Source: Psychrobacter sp. UBA3480 (GTDB taxonomy: Bacteria > Pseudomonadota > Gammaproteobacteria > Pseudomonadales > Moraxellaceae). Taken from it: a stretch of DNA of 64,000 bases. The translations under genes and the position numbers were made by a program. The stretch lies in assembly GCF_002377945.1 (NCBI RefSeq), contig NZ_DFQV01000002.1, positions 177,268 through 241,267 of the forward strand, read 5' to 3'. Shown piece by piece: positions 26,340 through 36,700 of the stretch (positions are counted from its first letter, which is position 1; each line of letters starts with the position of its first letter). Below the pieces are notes generated by a model that was given only the letters and a program-made list of their open reading frames with translations, was not told the DNA's origin and did not search any database.

Positions 26340-26897
26340 ATGCAAAAAATAATAGAAACAGACCGCCTTTATTTAAGACAGTGGCAAAAAACTGACTTTA
26401 AACCATTTGCTGAAATGAATGCTAATAAAGAGGTCATGGAGTATTTTCCTAAGTTACTGTCAGTAAAAGAAAGTGATGCTATGGCTCTCAAGTGCCAAGC
26501 TCTTATAGAGGAAAAAGGTTGGGGGTTTTGGGCAGCGAGCTTAAAAGATAATGATATGTTTATTGGCTTTGTGGGCTTACACCAACCCCAATACGACTTC
26601 CCATTCAACCCTTGCGTTGAAATAGGTTGGAGATTACGTAAGAAGTTTTGGGGCTATGGCTATGCAACGGAAGCTGCAAATGCCGCCTTAAAGTTTGCCT
26701 TCGAAGAACTAAAGCTTAAGGAAGTAGTATCAATAACTTCTTGTACAAACAGACGTTCACAGCTAGTCATGGAACGTTTAGGCATGAGAGATACAGGAAA
26801 GAACTGGCTTCATCCCGCTATAGATTTTTCACATCCACTCGCCGAACATGTGTTATATAAAATAACTCAAAAAGACTGGATAGAAGACAGAAGATAA
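26340..26897 (+). CDS. GNAT family N-acetyltransferase, RimJ/RimL-like
   Basis: A 185-residue acetyltransferase. It starts with the RimJ-type opening IIETDRLYLRQWQKTDFKPF. Strands lead to MFIGFVGLHQPQYD, then motif A as VEIGWRLRKKFWGYGYATEA (R-K-K-x-W-G-x-G-x-A), and motif B TSCTNRRSQLVMERLGMRD. Members acetylate ribosomal-protein N termini or small molecules; the substrate is not predictable. Its leader and first codons are nearly identical to those of the EamA gene at 22545 on the other strand, pointing to insertion behind a repeated leader. Confidence 0.9.
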   Translation: MQKIIETDRLYLRQWQKTDFKPFAEMNANKEVMEYFPKLLSVKESDAMALKCQALIEEKGWGFWAASLKDNDMFIGFVGLHQPQYDFPFNPCVEIGWRLRKKFWGYGYATEAANAALKFAFEELKLKEVVSITSCTNRRSQLVMERLGMRDTGKNWLHPAIDFSHPLAEHVLYKITQKDWIEDRR

Positions 26898-27352
26898 TTA
26901 GTGTATGAAAAAACCTCATTCATTGATTCCCATAACAGGTCTTATGGCAAATAATTGTTGCGTGCTTAGATCATAAGACAAGCCACTAATACAAGTACTA
27001 GTTTGGATATACATACAGAAGTTCAACCACTAGGATGTATTAAAAGAACCTAACCACAACTAGGACAGTCAATACAAAAATTAGACTACTAACTCATAAA
27101 GCACGTAAAAAAAACTTCTTATTTTCCATGGCTGCATTCTCAAAACTCATCATAAGTTGATATTTTATACATAAATTATTTTTTAATGCAAAACAAAAAT
27201 CCTCGAAATTTAATCAATAATTAAAATGTGATGTAAATTGACATTAACTACCTATAAGCAATTATATAAATATTAATTGCTTGAATATTGGTTTCAAACC
27301 CTCCTTAGGAAGCTGAACCACTGAGAGCATCTATTTACTTCACCATAGATAT
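26898..27352. other. Non-coding gap with a weak R-type repeat
   Basis: No credible gene is seen. The stretch is strongly AT-rich. Near 27292 it contains TTCAAACCCTCCTTAGGAAG followed by CTGAACCACTGAGAGC, a diverged relative of the R1/R4 core. Otherwise nothing is recognised. Confidence 0.4.
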
Positions 27353-27553
27353 TCAAATACGCTCAGCTTCTAACTTAGTTACTATACTTTCAAAAACTTC
27401 TTCAAAGTGCTGGCTATCAGTACATCTTTTGAACGCATTACCATTCCAAAACCCTAAATGAAATGTGATTGTAAGTCGCTTTTTATCCGCAGTTATCTGT
27501 TTAACTTCCGATAGATTAACAATTCCATTATCTACAACTATAAAGGTTGGCAT
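27353..27553 (-). CDS. Hypothetical small protein, paralogue of 6407-6607
   Basis: A 66-residue protein starting MPTFIVVDNGIVNLSEVKQI and ending SIVTKLEAERI. It is almost the same as the protein at 6407-6607, with about six substitutions scattered along it and none breaking the frame, as expected for two expressed copies under selection. No domain is recognised. Upstream on its strand lies only the last few codons of the membrane protein that precedes the first copy. Confidence 0.65.
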   Translation of the reverse strand: MPTFIVVDNGIVNLSEVKQITADKKRLTITFHLGFWNGNAFKRCTDSQHFEEVFESIVTKLEAERI

Positions 27554-27609
27554 ATCAATCTCTTCTTATGATTTTTATTAATAATAGGTAGCTATAAGCT
27601 TTACTTAAT

Positions 27610-27645
27610 CTATTTAGTTTCAGTGCCAGAGCCAGAGCCAGAGCC
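27610..27645 (-). pseudogene. 3' remnant of the two-helix membrane protein gene
   Basis: The minus strand reads PGSGSGSGTETK and a stop, matching the ending LPDSDTETK of the gene at 6664-6978. A short tandem repeat of AGAGCC precedes it. The rest of the gene is absent, so the duplication unit broke here. Confidence 0.5.
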
Positions 27646-27720
27646 AGGGTACTCTATCACTAAACCGTCCCAAGATAGTTTGAGACAGTATAGGAAAAGG
27701 TATGCTTAAAATAACAGATA

Positions 27721-28218
27721 TTACAGTGTTTTTATCATTCTGACATCTGTTATTTTGGTGCCCTCGTATAGCTCTTCATGACATTGGCTATCAGACTCAA
27801 AACCAAATTTTTTATAGAAACTAATCGCAGATAGATTGGTTTGTAAAACCCATAAAGATAGACTAGAGCATATATTACACTGAAAAGCATCAATCAAAGC
27901 TGCATTAATTAACTTAGTACCTATACCTAAATTCTGATATTGAGGTAAAAGATATAGAGTGGTTATTTCACACTCATGATCTTTCTTAAAGTAAGAAATA
28001 AACCCTACAGTGGTATTCTCAGTATCATATGCTACCCATGTGTTCACACCAGGGCTAGGTAATATTTTTCCCCACATCTCCATTTTTTGAGATAAGTTAT
28101 TTTCTTTGTTTTTATACGTTTCGGGTAAAAGGTTCGAATACGTAGCACTCCAACTTTCAAAGTGTATATGGGCAATATCTGATGCATCATTCTGGTCTGC
28201 TTTCCGTATAAAAAACAT
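27721..28218 (-). CDS. GNAT family N-acetyltransferase
   Basis: A 165-residue protein. MFFIRKADQNDASDIAHIHF is the usual GNAT opening; a strand CEITTLYLLPQYQNLGIGTK carries motif A (Q-x-x-G-I-G), and NLSAISFYKKFGFESDSQ is motif B. It is similar in layout to PhnO/YjaB-type acetyltransferases; the substrate is unknown. The start at 28218 is chosen because GGAG lies 6-7 bases before it; an upstream ATG at 28230 overlaps that site. It is the last unit of the patchwork before the two-partner secretion genes. Confidence 0.87.
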   Translation of the reverse strand: MFFIRKADQNDASDIAHIHFESWSATYSNLLPETYKNKENNLSQKMEMWGKILPSPGVNTWVAYDTENTTVGFISYFKKDHECEITTLYLLPQYQNLGIGTKLINAALIDAFQCNICSSLSLWVLQTNLSAISFYKKFGFESDSQCHEELYEGTKITDVRMIKTL

Positions 28219-28602
28219 GTGGCACTCCATAGTTAAATATTAGGGTAATACCACAGCGTAGCAAAATGCATCATCTGAGGTCTCTAAATAGTTTTGAGAT
28301 TATCAAAGACTAAAGCTTATTCATCGAATCGGATACAGTTAGTTTCTGGCAAATCTATTTTGGTAGTGACTTTTTGCATATTAGGCCTCATGCTGAAGTA
28401 AGCTACCTTGACATAACCACCGTTATGGGAACAGCAAGCACTATCACTTTCTATCATCACTATAATCGACAAAATGATTATCTGACAACCTTACTCCTAA
28501 GAGTCAATTAAAATTTATTTAAAAAATCTAGTATAGTAAGGTTAAAATGGGGCATAAGTAAGATACAATTATTGTTTATTTTTCTTATGCTAGATAAAAA
28601 TC
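28219..28602. other. Non-coding gap upstream of the transporter gene
   Basis: About 380 bp without a credible gene. It should carry the promoters of the divergent acetyltransferase and of the secretion transporter. No binding site or RNA gene is recognised. Confidence 0.4.
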
Positions 28603-30363
28603 ATGTCATTTGCGAATCATCTAAAACCTGTTTTGATAACAAGCATTCAATTATGTAGCCTAGGTGGTATTACCTGTCACGCCTACGCCCAATCTGATCT
28701 GAATCAAATAGAGCAGCAGCAATACAATCAATATCAACAGCGACTTGAGAGTTTCGAAGATAAAACCTCCAAGCCTTTTGTGAATCTAAGTGAGTCGACG
28801 CCAGACACTAGTTTGAAACAACCACCGCTCGGTGAAAGCCCTTGCTTTAATATCTACCAGGTTAATCTACAACTGCCTGACGACCCTAGACTCAAAAGAG
28901 AATTCTCTACTATTTTAGGTCCTATAAAATATGGGCAAGGATCCATATTAGGTCATTGTATTGGTCAGAAGGGCTTAAATTATGCGATGCGTAACGTACA
29001 AAATGAGCTAATCAAGCAAGGTTTTATCACCACTCAAGCGGCTATTGAGCCTCAAGACTTGACGAGTGGTGTGCTTAATATCACGATCATACCAGGGCGA
29101 CTCAATAAGGTATGGCGATCTGAAGACGGTCACCCAAAAACGAATATTAGCAATGCGCTCACGCTTTCAGAAGGCGATCTCATCAATTTAAGAGATATTG
29201 AAACCAGCTTAGAGAACTTTCGCTTGCCTCAATCGGCAATCACCAACATCGATATCATACCAAGTGTTAGTACGATTGATAATGAGCAATACGGTAGTAG
29301 TGATTTGGTCGTCGCGCAAAAACGCACCACGCCCATACAATGGCAACTTAGTATAGATGACTCAGGAAGCGTGGACACTGGAAAATACCAAGGCACAGTG
29401 ACAACTAGCATCGATAACCCTCTGAGTGCCAATGATGCGTTAAGCCTGTCTTATACTCACTCTATTGATCCTTGGAACAATACAGACAAGCTTTCTAATA
29501 ATAGTAGTTTGTATATCAATTATCGTTATCCTTACAAAAAATGGCAATTGCAATTGCTCTACAGTGATTATGACTTTAATCAAACTTTGGCTGGTCTAAA
29601 TCAAGACATTATTTATAAGGGTAAATCTAATCAAAGCTCAGTTGAGCTACAAAGGCTGATCCATAGAGATCATTACTCTAAAACTAGTGCCAGCTTAGAG
29701 GGTTATCATAAAAACTCAAAAAATTACTTTGACGATCAAGAAATTGAAGTACAAAGACGTCGTACTTCTGGATGGAAAGCAGGTATTGATCACCAGCGCC
29801 AAACATCTTTAGGAGATATAACGGCAAGCTTGCAGTATCAAAAAGGTACGGGAGCGTTCTCAGCTATAAAAGCACCTGAGAGTTTTATCAGCGAGGCTGA
29901 ATCTCAACCAAGCATCTGGAGTGCGCAGGTAAGCTTAAGACACCCATTCAACATAGATAAATCCTCCTACCAGTATGCGCTTCAATGGCGTGGACAATAT
30001 AGTCCTCAATCATTAACGCCTCAAGATCGATTTATAGTTGGTGGACGATACACTACTAAGGGACTGAGCGATGAGCAAAGCTTGTCAGGCGAAAACGGTA
30101 TGTTGCTACAGCAAGAAATGGCTCGGATCGTACCACTCACAGGACAAGTTACCTTGATGCCCTATATGACACTAGACCAAGGCTGGGTAGGTGGTGATAG
30201 TACCGAATACTTAGCAGGGAACTATCTTATGAGTACCAGTGTCGGGGCTCGTTTATATGCAAGCAATATAAGTATAGATGGCTTTATTGGTAAAGGTATT
30301 CAAGCACCTCGATCAATCGATAAAGACGCAACCGGCGGCTTTAGAGTGACGATATACAACTAG
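28603..30363 (+). CDS. cdiB: ShlB/FhaC/HecB family two-partner secretion transporter (CdiB-like)
   Basis: A 586-residue outer-membrane protein. A signal peptide (about 1-30, cleavage near CHAYAQS) is followed by a Gln/Asn-rich linker helix, two POTRA domains (about 80-230; CFNIYQVNLQ begins the first) and a 16-strand barrel. The loop-6 motif VGGRYTTKGLSDEQSLSGEN and the last strand ending in an aromatic/Asn (RVTIYN) are typical of TpsB proteins. It exports and activates the large exoprotein encoded downstream. A strong terminator follows at 30411-30453, so the exoprotein gene is probably transcribed separately. Confidence 0.93.
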   Translation: MSFANHLKPVLITSIQLCSLGGITCHAYAQSDLNQIEQQQYNQYQQRLESFEDKTSKPFVNLSESTPDTSLKQPPLGESPCFNIYQVNLQLPDDPRLKREFSTILGPIKYGQGSILGHCIGQKGLNYAMRNVQNELIKQGFITTQAAIEPQDLTSGVLNITIIPGRLNKVWRSEDGHPKTNISNALTLSEGDLINLRDIETSLENFRLPQSAITNIDIIPSVSTIDNEQYGSSDLVVAQKRTTPIQWQLSIDDSGSVDTGKYQGTVTTSIDNPLSANDALSLSYTHSIDPWNNTDKLSNNSSLYINYRYPYKKWQLQLLYSDYDFNQTLAGLNQDIIYKGKSNQSSVELQRLIHRDHYSKTSASLEGYHKNSKNYFDDQEIEVQRRRTSGWKAGIDHQRQTSLGDITASLQYQKGTGAFSAIKAPESFISEAESQPSIWSAQVSLRHPFNIDKSSYQYALQWRGQYSPQSLTPQDRFIVGGRYTTKGLSDEQSLSGENGMLLQQEMARIVPLTGQVTLMPYMTLDQGWVGGDSTEYLAGNYLMSTSVGARLYASNISIDGFIGKGIQAPRSIDKDATGGFRVTIYN

Positions 30364-30410
30364 ATTTTTGCTAGGCAATCCTTAGTAAACTTTCTTTAAA
30401 CTCTAATGTA

Positions 30411-30453
30411 AATAAAGAACTGGCTATCATAAGATAACCAGTTCTTTATTTTT
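30411..30453 (+). terminator. Rho-independent terminator between transporter and exoprotein genes
   Basis: AAAGAACTGG at 30414-30423 pairs perfectly with CCAGTTCTTT at 30438-30447, with a further near-complementary inner part (CTATC/GATAA), followed by ATTTTTG. It lies about 50 bp after the transporter stop codon. Confidence 0.85.
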
Positions 30454-30705
30454 GCCAACGGTACTTGTAGGATTGCTTAGTCATCAACCACTCTTTTTTG
30501 TTAAATGCACTAATTTGATTAATATCAATATTTTATAGCCAACCTACTTACTAAATCAGGATTTAGAATACCTATTTTTTATTAAGAAAACCGCTTTTAT
30601 TAGTTCTAGAAAATTTATAAAAATAACGCTAGTCTTTACAATAGTTTGTAGATACAATTGCTTACATTTTTTGACATTTATCAACTTTCAAGGATGATTC
30701 CTGAG

Positions 30706-33700
30706 ATGAATAAGCAATGCTATAGAGTAGTGTTTAACAAAGCCCGTGGCATGATGATGGTTGTTAGTGAAGTGACCAAGAGTCAAAATAAAAAAGCAGG
30801 TAATAGTAATGGCAAAAAATCTCCTGCCGCAAAGTCAGAGTCTCACTCGGGTATCAACGTCTCCTATCATCGTTTGGCCATGGCGATTCTATGCTGTCAA
30901 AGCATGGTCTATACGCAAGTACAAGCGGCAACCTCTGCCATACAAAATACGGCCAGTAGTGTTCCTGTCAACCAACGAGCAGCGCTTTTAAAAGCAGCCA
31001 ATGGTACGCCTATTGTTAATATCCGCACGCCTAACAGCAACGGCTTATCTCATAATACCTATAACCAATTCGATATTGGCAGTAACGGTGCCATCCTGAA
31101 CAACAGTATAGGTGGTGCTACCACTCAGTTAGCTGGAGCTATCGCAGGCAACCAGTATCTAGCGAAAAATGCTGCCAATACGATTCTGAACGAAGTCCGT
31201 AGCAATGCGCCAGCCAAGTTTCAAGGCAATCTTGAGATTGCTGGACAACGCGCAGACGTCATCATTGCAAGTCCATCGGGTTTGCAGATACAAGGTGGTG
31301 GGTTCATCAATGCTAATCGTGCGACGTTGACGACTGGTACACCTAAGATTGATAGTGCAGGAAATCTAATGGGCTTTGATGTCAAGCAAGGACAAATTCA
31401 ATTTGATAATGCGGCGACAGGTAATGCACTAGGCGGTGACCTCTATGATGGCAAAAACAAGAACCAAGCCAACTATATAGATGTCCTAGCACGCGCCGTC
31501 ACTATCAATGGCCAGATTCATGCCAATCAAGATGTTGATATGGTTATTGGCAGCAACACTGTCGATTATGATACGGGCGCAGCGACTAAGATCACTGGGA
31601 CAGGAACTGCCCCAACCTTGGCAGTCGACGTCAGTACGCTTGGTGGTATCTACGCAAATTCTATTAACCTTGTCGGTACGGAGGACGGCTTGGGCGTTAG
31701 AAACGCTGGTAATATACAAGCCAATCAGCAGATTGTACTCACCAACTCGGGAAAAATTGAGAACACAGGTGCTATACAGACAACCAAAGCCCAAACCAGT
31801 TTATTGAGTATTAATGCCACAGGCACGACAGGTAGTATTGAACACAGCGGTACTATTGGTAGCTATGGCATGATTGATATGCAAGCCGATAAAGATATTA
31901 CCCTTAATAAAGGCCTTATTAGAAAGAATAGTGCAGGAGCAGCTGTACAATTGATGCCAGATATCATAAATATCGATGCTGGGGGTAGTCTAAAAGTATC
32001 AAACATCTCAGATATTCGTAATAAAAATGTTGATGATCAAACTAGTATCTATACGCATTCAACCCTAGATACGATAGTCGATAGCAAAAGCGCTATCGCA
32101 TCAAACGGTGGGGTCTCTATTGATGCCGATCGTTATGTACGTCTTTTGGACACTAGTAGCACTAGTGTAGGCGTTGCCGCATTAAACATTAGCTCAAAAA
32201 GTGGTACTACGGTTGACAATGCGACGGTCGCTGGGAGCGGTGATGTCACTATTAATTCTCGTACCGCTGATACGACCGTTAGTAACAACAGTAAAGTAAG
32301 TGCTGTAAAAAACTTGACCATTAGTGCTAATCGTAATGCCACCGTTAGCTCAGGCACCACTATATCAAAAGCTGAGAATCTTATCTTACAAGCAGGTGGT
32401 AATGCTCTTATCGACAACAGCGGTAGCATTAACGTTACTAACGACGCTATTGTGCAAGCGGGAGAGCTGGCGTACCTAAAAGACAGTATTCAGCCTATCA
32501 CAATCGGTAAGCAGCTGACGATTAAAGGCAAACAAGCGACCGTCTTAAATAGCACTGCCAATGCTAATGACGGTATCTATATCACAAGTCAAGGCAAAGC
32601 CACTACGATCACCAACAGCACTCTTAATAGCACTAAAGGCGCGGTATCGGCTATCGCCAATCAATCAGCCCTAAACGTCAATAAGCTAACCACTAATGCC
32701 AACAGCACTATCTTGGCAGCTGGTAATAACGTGGGTATTACAGCAAGTAACCTTAAAGCAGATAACATAGTTATCGAGTCAGGGGCGACTACCACAATCA
32801 ATGATTTGACGACGGCTGCTAAAGAGATTGCACAGATAGGTGGCACTAGTATATCTTCAAAAGTAAATACTAGCGTTATTAATAGCACGCTAAATAGCAC
32901 TGGTAATACCGTCATGCGCAGTGATAAAAGCCTGACGCTGACCAATAATGATATTCAGTCTCAAGGCATTGTACTAAAGACCAATACTGCTAGTACGCTA
33001 AAAAACACTGCTGGTATTAATAATACCTTTGGTGACGGTGACATCACGTTGATTAAGAACACACTATCTACTAACGGCACTAATGATAACAGTAACGGTA
33101 TCATCGTTGATGCTGCCAATTATCTTACTGTCATAGACAGTCAAACTAAATCAACGGGCTCAACCAGTTTGAAGTCTGGCAATCTCATGCGGGTCAACAA
33201 CAGTACCGTAGATGCTGATAAGCACCTAAACATTAATAGTGGCAATCAGCTTGTCTTTAACGGTGCTCGTACTGCAAATAGCAATACAGCTCTCACTCAT
33301 ACAGTGGGTAATACCACGCTAAAAGCAGGTCAAATAGTCTCTATTGACAGTAATGCTACTCAAAGCCATCAAAATACGAGTGTTTCAGGTGGGGCTGTCA
33401 TAATAAATTCTGATGCTGATATTGCTTTTAATATTAATAGTAGATTGAATACTATTGGTAATGCAGAACTTGCTGCAAATACAGAAAAGTCCTTGGAGGG
33501 TAATTCAATGAATACTCTTAATGGAGACCTAACTGTTAGTAGTAAATCAAATCTAACCATCGATCCTAAGCTAGTAATTTTTAATACAACTGGAAATTTA
33601 TCTCTGAACTCTAGTAATGGTAGACTTTGGCTAAAAGGACACCCAGAGCAAAACGGTAGCGTCTTCAATACAAATAGGGTTAATTTAACTACTGATGGTA

Positions 33701-36700
33701 ACATTAATCTAACTGGCAAAGAGGTACTGATTGAAGGAAGTATAATACAACGCAAATATCCAGTTTATGATATGTTTGCAGGCATTCCAGAACTTATGGG
33801 CATCGCTAAACCAGTAGATTATACAAAAAAAGAAGGTAATATAAATATAACTTCTACTGATGGTAGTGTGGAGTTAAAAGCTTTTAAAAATGAAGTGGCG
33901 CCATATACTTCCAAGGTAGAATGTCCATTATTGTGTTCTGGACCTTATACATCTTGGTATAGGTATCACAGTATTCTTAATCAAATTAAGCAAGCTAATA
34001 GCGAAGTATTGAGGGTCAAGTCAGACAACAGCTTGACAGTGCAAAGTAAAAATATTCAACTTAGTAAATTACAGAATATATTGACTGATTTAAATAATAT
34101 TTTAGAAACATCTAAAAAACCAAGTTCAGGCTATGAGCATGATACTGTATATATAGACGCTAATAATACCATTAATATTACTGCTAAAAACGGTGGCGTT
34201 TTGATGGAGGGTACTGATGTTATAAGTCGCAATGGTAATATAAGTATATTAGCAGAAGGCAACCTTGCTTCTACTACTATCGTAGGTACTGATCCAACTA
34301 CTAATATTAGTAAAACTGAGATTAATAACGATAGTATCCGTATCACTGGACTGGCTAATATTTATCAACAAGGAAGTATAAGCAATGGCAATGTCACAGG
34401 GACCAACTATTCCTATCATCAGCTTATTAATCAACCTACCCTTGTTGCAAAAGGTGATATAAAAATATCGGCTCAAGGTAAGCTAGCTCAAGCTTCAGAT
34501 ACTTATAACAGTGCATTAAAGGCTTATACCACGAATAATGCCGTCATCTTAAACAGCGCTGATATAAAATCTACTAATGGTAATGTCCGTATTGATGCTG
34601 CACTTGGTGATGTCAATCTTGAGTCTGCTCAAGCCGCCTTTATGGATGGCTCACAAACCACTAGCACGTCACGGTCCTGGTATGGTAAGAAAAAAGTAAA
34701 GACCACGACTAAGACGTCTAATAACAGCAATGCAGTCACTACTGATATTCAAGCAAAAAACATCAGTTTAACTGCAGATGGTAATATTAATATCTATGGT
34801 TCAGAGTTGACAGCAGCATCTACTGGTAATATCAATCTATCAGCGGGTAAAGGGCTATATTTATACGCCATTGATGATGTTGATGAGAGTACGACTGATA
34901 TTAAGAAAAAATCTAGCTTCTTAGGTGTCCGTTATAATAAAGACCATACCAATGATACTAGACAAGAGTTATCGCAATTGCCTACTACTTTGATAGGCGG
35001 CAAGGCTTACACTCAATCAGGTAGTAATACTTTATTGCAAGGTACAGTATTTGACACATTGAAGCCAGCTGACATTAAAGTTGGTGTTGGCAAGTATGCA
35101 GACGATGCCGCTAAAGTAATCTTAGCGCCTATTACCAATCAAATCACAACCACTCATACTCAAGAAAGAGAAAGTACGGTTTGGATGAAGACGGTAGACC
35201 AAGGCAGCGTAGTCACTACAGCCTCGTTACCTAAATTTAATCAAGTACCAACCATCACTTCACCAGGTGGTGTGACAGTAGCTGTGCCTGTTGATGTTAC
35301 TGTTGACGCTAATAATAAAGCCAAGACAAATATACAAAAAAGCCAAGAAGACTTAGGGAGAATCGCGCTCAATCTATCTAAGCAACCGGGTTATGAGTAT
35401 TTGGCAGCACTTGATAAAACTAATGACATCAACTGGGCACAAGTAGAACTGATTCAAAAGAATTGGAACTATACACAAGAAGGGTTGACGCCAGGAGCGG
35501 CGGCTTTGATCGCTATTGCAATCGCTGTCGCCGCAGGTCCAGCAGGTAGCAGTCTCAGTGCATCCATGATAGCTACTAATGCCGCTGGTATTGCGCTACA
35601 GACGCAAGCCGTTATTACACTCATTAATAACAAGGGTGATATTAGTAAAACGCTAAAAGATATGGCGAGTAGCGATACCATACGCAATATAGCAACCGCT
35701 GCATTGACGGCTGGATTGACGGCTAAGCTCAATTTACCGCAAATGGCTAGTAATGATTTTGCTAATAAGTTGGTAAATGGCGTTGCCGAAGGTGCGACTG
35801 GTGCATTTGTTAATGCTGCGGTCAACGGTGTGAGCTTGGAAGATGCTCTAAAGGATAGTTTGCGTAGCTCCTTAGTTGATGTTTTTTCGGTTGAAGTTTA
35901 TAGTGAGTTTGTAAAAGATTTTGATTCCAACGACTTTGCCGACAATCTCGCACACAAACTAGTAGCAGCTGGTGTTGGATGTGTAACAGCAAGTGCTAAA
36001 CAACAGGAATGTAATGCAGGTGCTATTGGTGCAGCAGTTGGAGAAATGCTTGGCGATTACCTGGTTGATGATTCAAGACTACTAACTGCTGATGAAGAGA
36101 GGAAAGTTCTAGATTATTCTAAGATGCTCGCAGGATCTTTAGCTTTATTAACTAATGTAGACGTAGATGTCGCAGCTAATAGTGCCAGAATAGCAGTTGA
36201 AAACAATGCCTTAAAAACACCTAAGAACAACTCTAAGTTTTTAAATGGTGCAGTTGTTTTGCTTGAGCAAGCGGCGGGTGGTTTAGTTGGTGCTGCTGTA
36301 AGTGTGGGTAAAATTGGTGAACCCTTTATACACCCACTTGATACTTACGCAGGTTTAAAGCAATTCGCTAGTCAAGATGACAAAATGCTCGCTGTTCAGT
36401 TAGCCATTGCTTATGACTTACAGACTAGAGCAGATAACTACAATATGCATGCGGCTAATAGTAATAACTATGGTATGGGCATGGAGTCCGCTATAAATAC
36501 GCTGGACGCTGTATTTATAGGAACAAGTATAGTTAAAGCGCCTTCTGGACTATTGAGTATATTGCCAGCTTTAAAAACAGGAGCAAGAGTATCCTATAAA
36601 GGCGCGACGTACATTCTAAAAAATGGCAGTATTACAGCAGTTAAACCAATTGCGACAGCTCCAAAACCCTACAGTGTTATGAATTCGCAACGTGGGTCAA

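Noticed and set aside
5225..27352. Integron attC sites
   Set aside because: The repeats resemble cassette boundaries, but the RYYYAAC/GTTRRRY core pairs and an integron integrase are missing, and genes lie in both orientations.
31486..35825. Several long minus-strand open frames inside the exoprotein gene
   Set aside because: They mirror the repetitive Asn/Thr/Ser-rich codons of the exoprotein; hydrophobic nonsense composition and no ribosome sites.
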